A DNA stretch of 6,753 bases from CAYSCX01 sp964429575 (GTDB taxonomy: Bacteria; Desulfobacterota; Binatia; Binatales; Binataceae). Positions 6,417 to 6,753 of the stretch are shown piece by piece. A model generated the notes under the pieces. That model saw nothing but the letters and a program-made list of their open reading frames with translations, made no database searches and had not been told where the DNA came from. The stretch's first letter is position 1. Every line of letters starts with the position of its first letter. Made by a program: the position numbers and the translations under genes. Where the stretch lies: the NCBI GenBank assembly GCA_964429575.1, contig CAYSCX010000080.1:1-6753 (forward strand), written 5' to 3'.

Positions 6417-6753
6417 CTCCAATTGGTGAGCGCTCAGGCTCGCACGTTTACCTGTTGAGTCGCGTGATCGGAGCCAAACCGAACTGCACTGCGTCCCGCG
6501 CGAAAATTCAGATCCGAATGTGAAGATGCAGTCCCCTGAGGAACGGAACCACGCCAACGTGCCTGACGAGCGCAGTGGTCCCGAAGGATACCCAGCCGCG
6601 CTCGAGGAGAGACGCCGGGGGAGACGTCATCATCAGTATTCCCCGTAGGCCTTCAAGATGGCGCCGAGCTGCGATCGCGTATCGACTAGGTGTTGAGCGG
6701 TTCCTTTGAAAGCATAGGACTCGCCCGGTGGTTCCGTTAGGCACATGGAAATC
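6417..6753. other. Stretch without a convincing gene downstream of the DUF5676 gene
   Basis: 337 bases. A GTG-started minus-strand frame (6744-6508, 78 codons) and a plus-strand frame (6526-6648, 40 residues, very charged) are open, but neither has a ribosome site or recognisable motifs. An 8-bp palindrome GAGCGCTC occurs shortly after the upstream stop codon (about 6428-6435), but without a T-run, so it is not a clear terminator. An 11-bp inverted repeat (6542-6552/6728-6738) is listed separately. An ATG at 6745 near the window edge has no visible ribosome site and cannot be called. Confidence 0.55.
6542..6738. repeat. 11-bp perfect inverted repeat flanking 175 bp
   Basis: AACGGAACCAC at 6542-6552 and its exact reverse complement GTGGTTCCGTT at 6728-6738. 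The match does not extend on either side. The arms could be the ends of a small non-autonomous mobile element or an IS remnant, but I see no clear target-site duplication directly outside them. Chance occurrence is possible. Confidence 0.4.

Noticed and set aside
6526..6648. Plus-strand small frame of 40 residues (MQSPEERNHANVPDE...)
   Set aside because: It has no ribosome site and a highly charged, low-complexity end (ERRRGRRHH). It could be a gene remnant but cannot be supported.
6508..6744. Minus-strand GTG-started frame of 78 codons
   Set aside because: There is no Shine-Dalgarno, no recognisable motif and atypical composition, so it is not distinguishable from chance.

Overview
The window carries most of a heavy-metal RND (HME-RND) tripartite efflux operon of the CusCBA type on the minus strand, followed across a divergent intergenic region by a small plus-strand membrane protein of the DUF5676 type. 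The GC-rich composition, GTG start, lipoprotein-type adaptor, outer-membrane factor and RND pump together indicate a Gram-negative (diderm) bacterium, probably an environmental one. Nothing in the window fixes the phylum.

Layout. 1-3093 (minus): cusA-like RND pump, cut at its 3' end by the window edge, with about 36 C-terminal codons missing by comparison with E. coli CusA. 3096-4274 (minus): cusB-like periplasmic adaptor. 4271-5617 (minus): cusC-like outer-membrane factor. 5618-6131: 514-bp intergenic region with a long inverted repeat, a perfect 10-bp palindrome and AT-rich patches. 6132-6416 (plus): 94-residue two-helix membrane protein. 6417-6753: no convincing gene; it contains an 11-bp perfect inverted repeat.

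How it works together. The transcription order is cusC-cusB-cusA. cusC and cusB overlap by four bases (ATGA), and cusB and cusA are two bases apart, so the three are almost certainly one translationally coupled operon. From family knowledge, CusA uses the proton gradient to move Cu(I)/Ag(I), CusB bridges the periplasm, and CusC forms the outer-membrane duct. The three-methionine metal site of CusA is conserved (M565, M615, M664, matching E. coli M573, M623, M672 by alignment from memory), which favours Cu(I)/Ag(I) over the divalent cations of CzcA. No CusF chaperone and no CusRS, CopY or MerR-type regulator lies inside the window.

The most interesting deviations are three. CusA has Leu instead of Lys at the position of E. 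coli K984, and it carries a 32-residue Gly/Ser/Met insertion in the second C-terminal periplasmic subdomain. The intergenic region holds a 13-bp-arm inverted repeat that could be a shared operator. I see no wholly new system here; this is a recognisable metal-efflux locus with unusual details.
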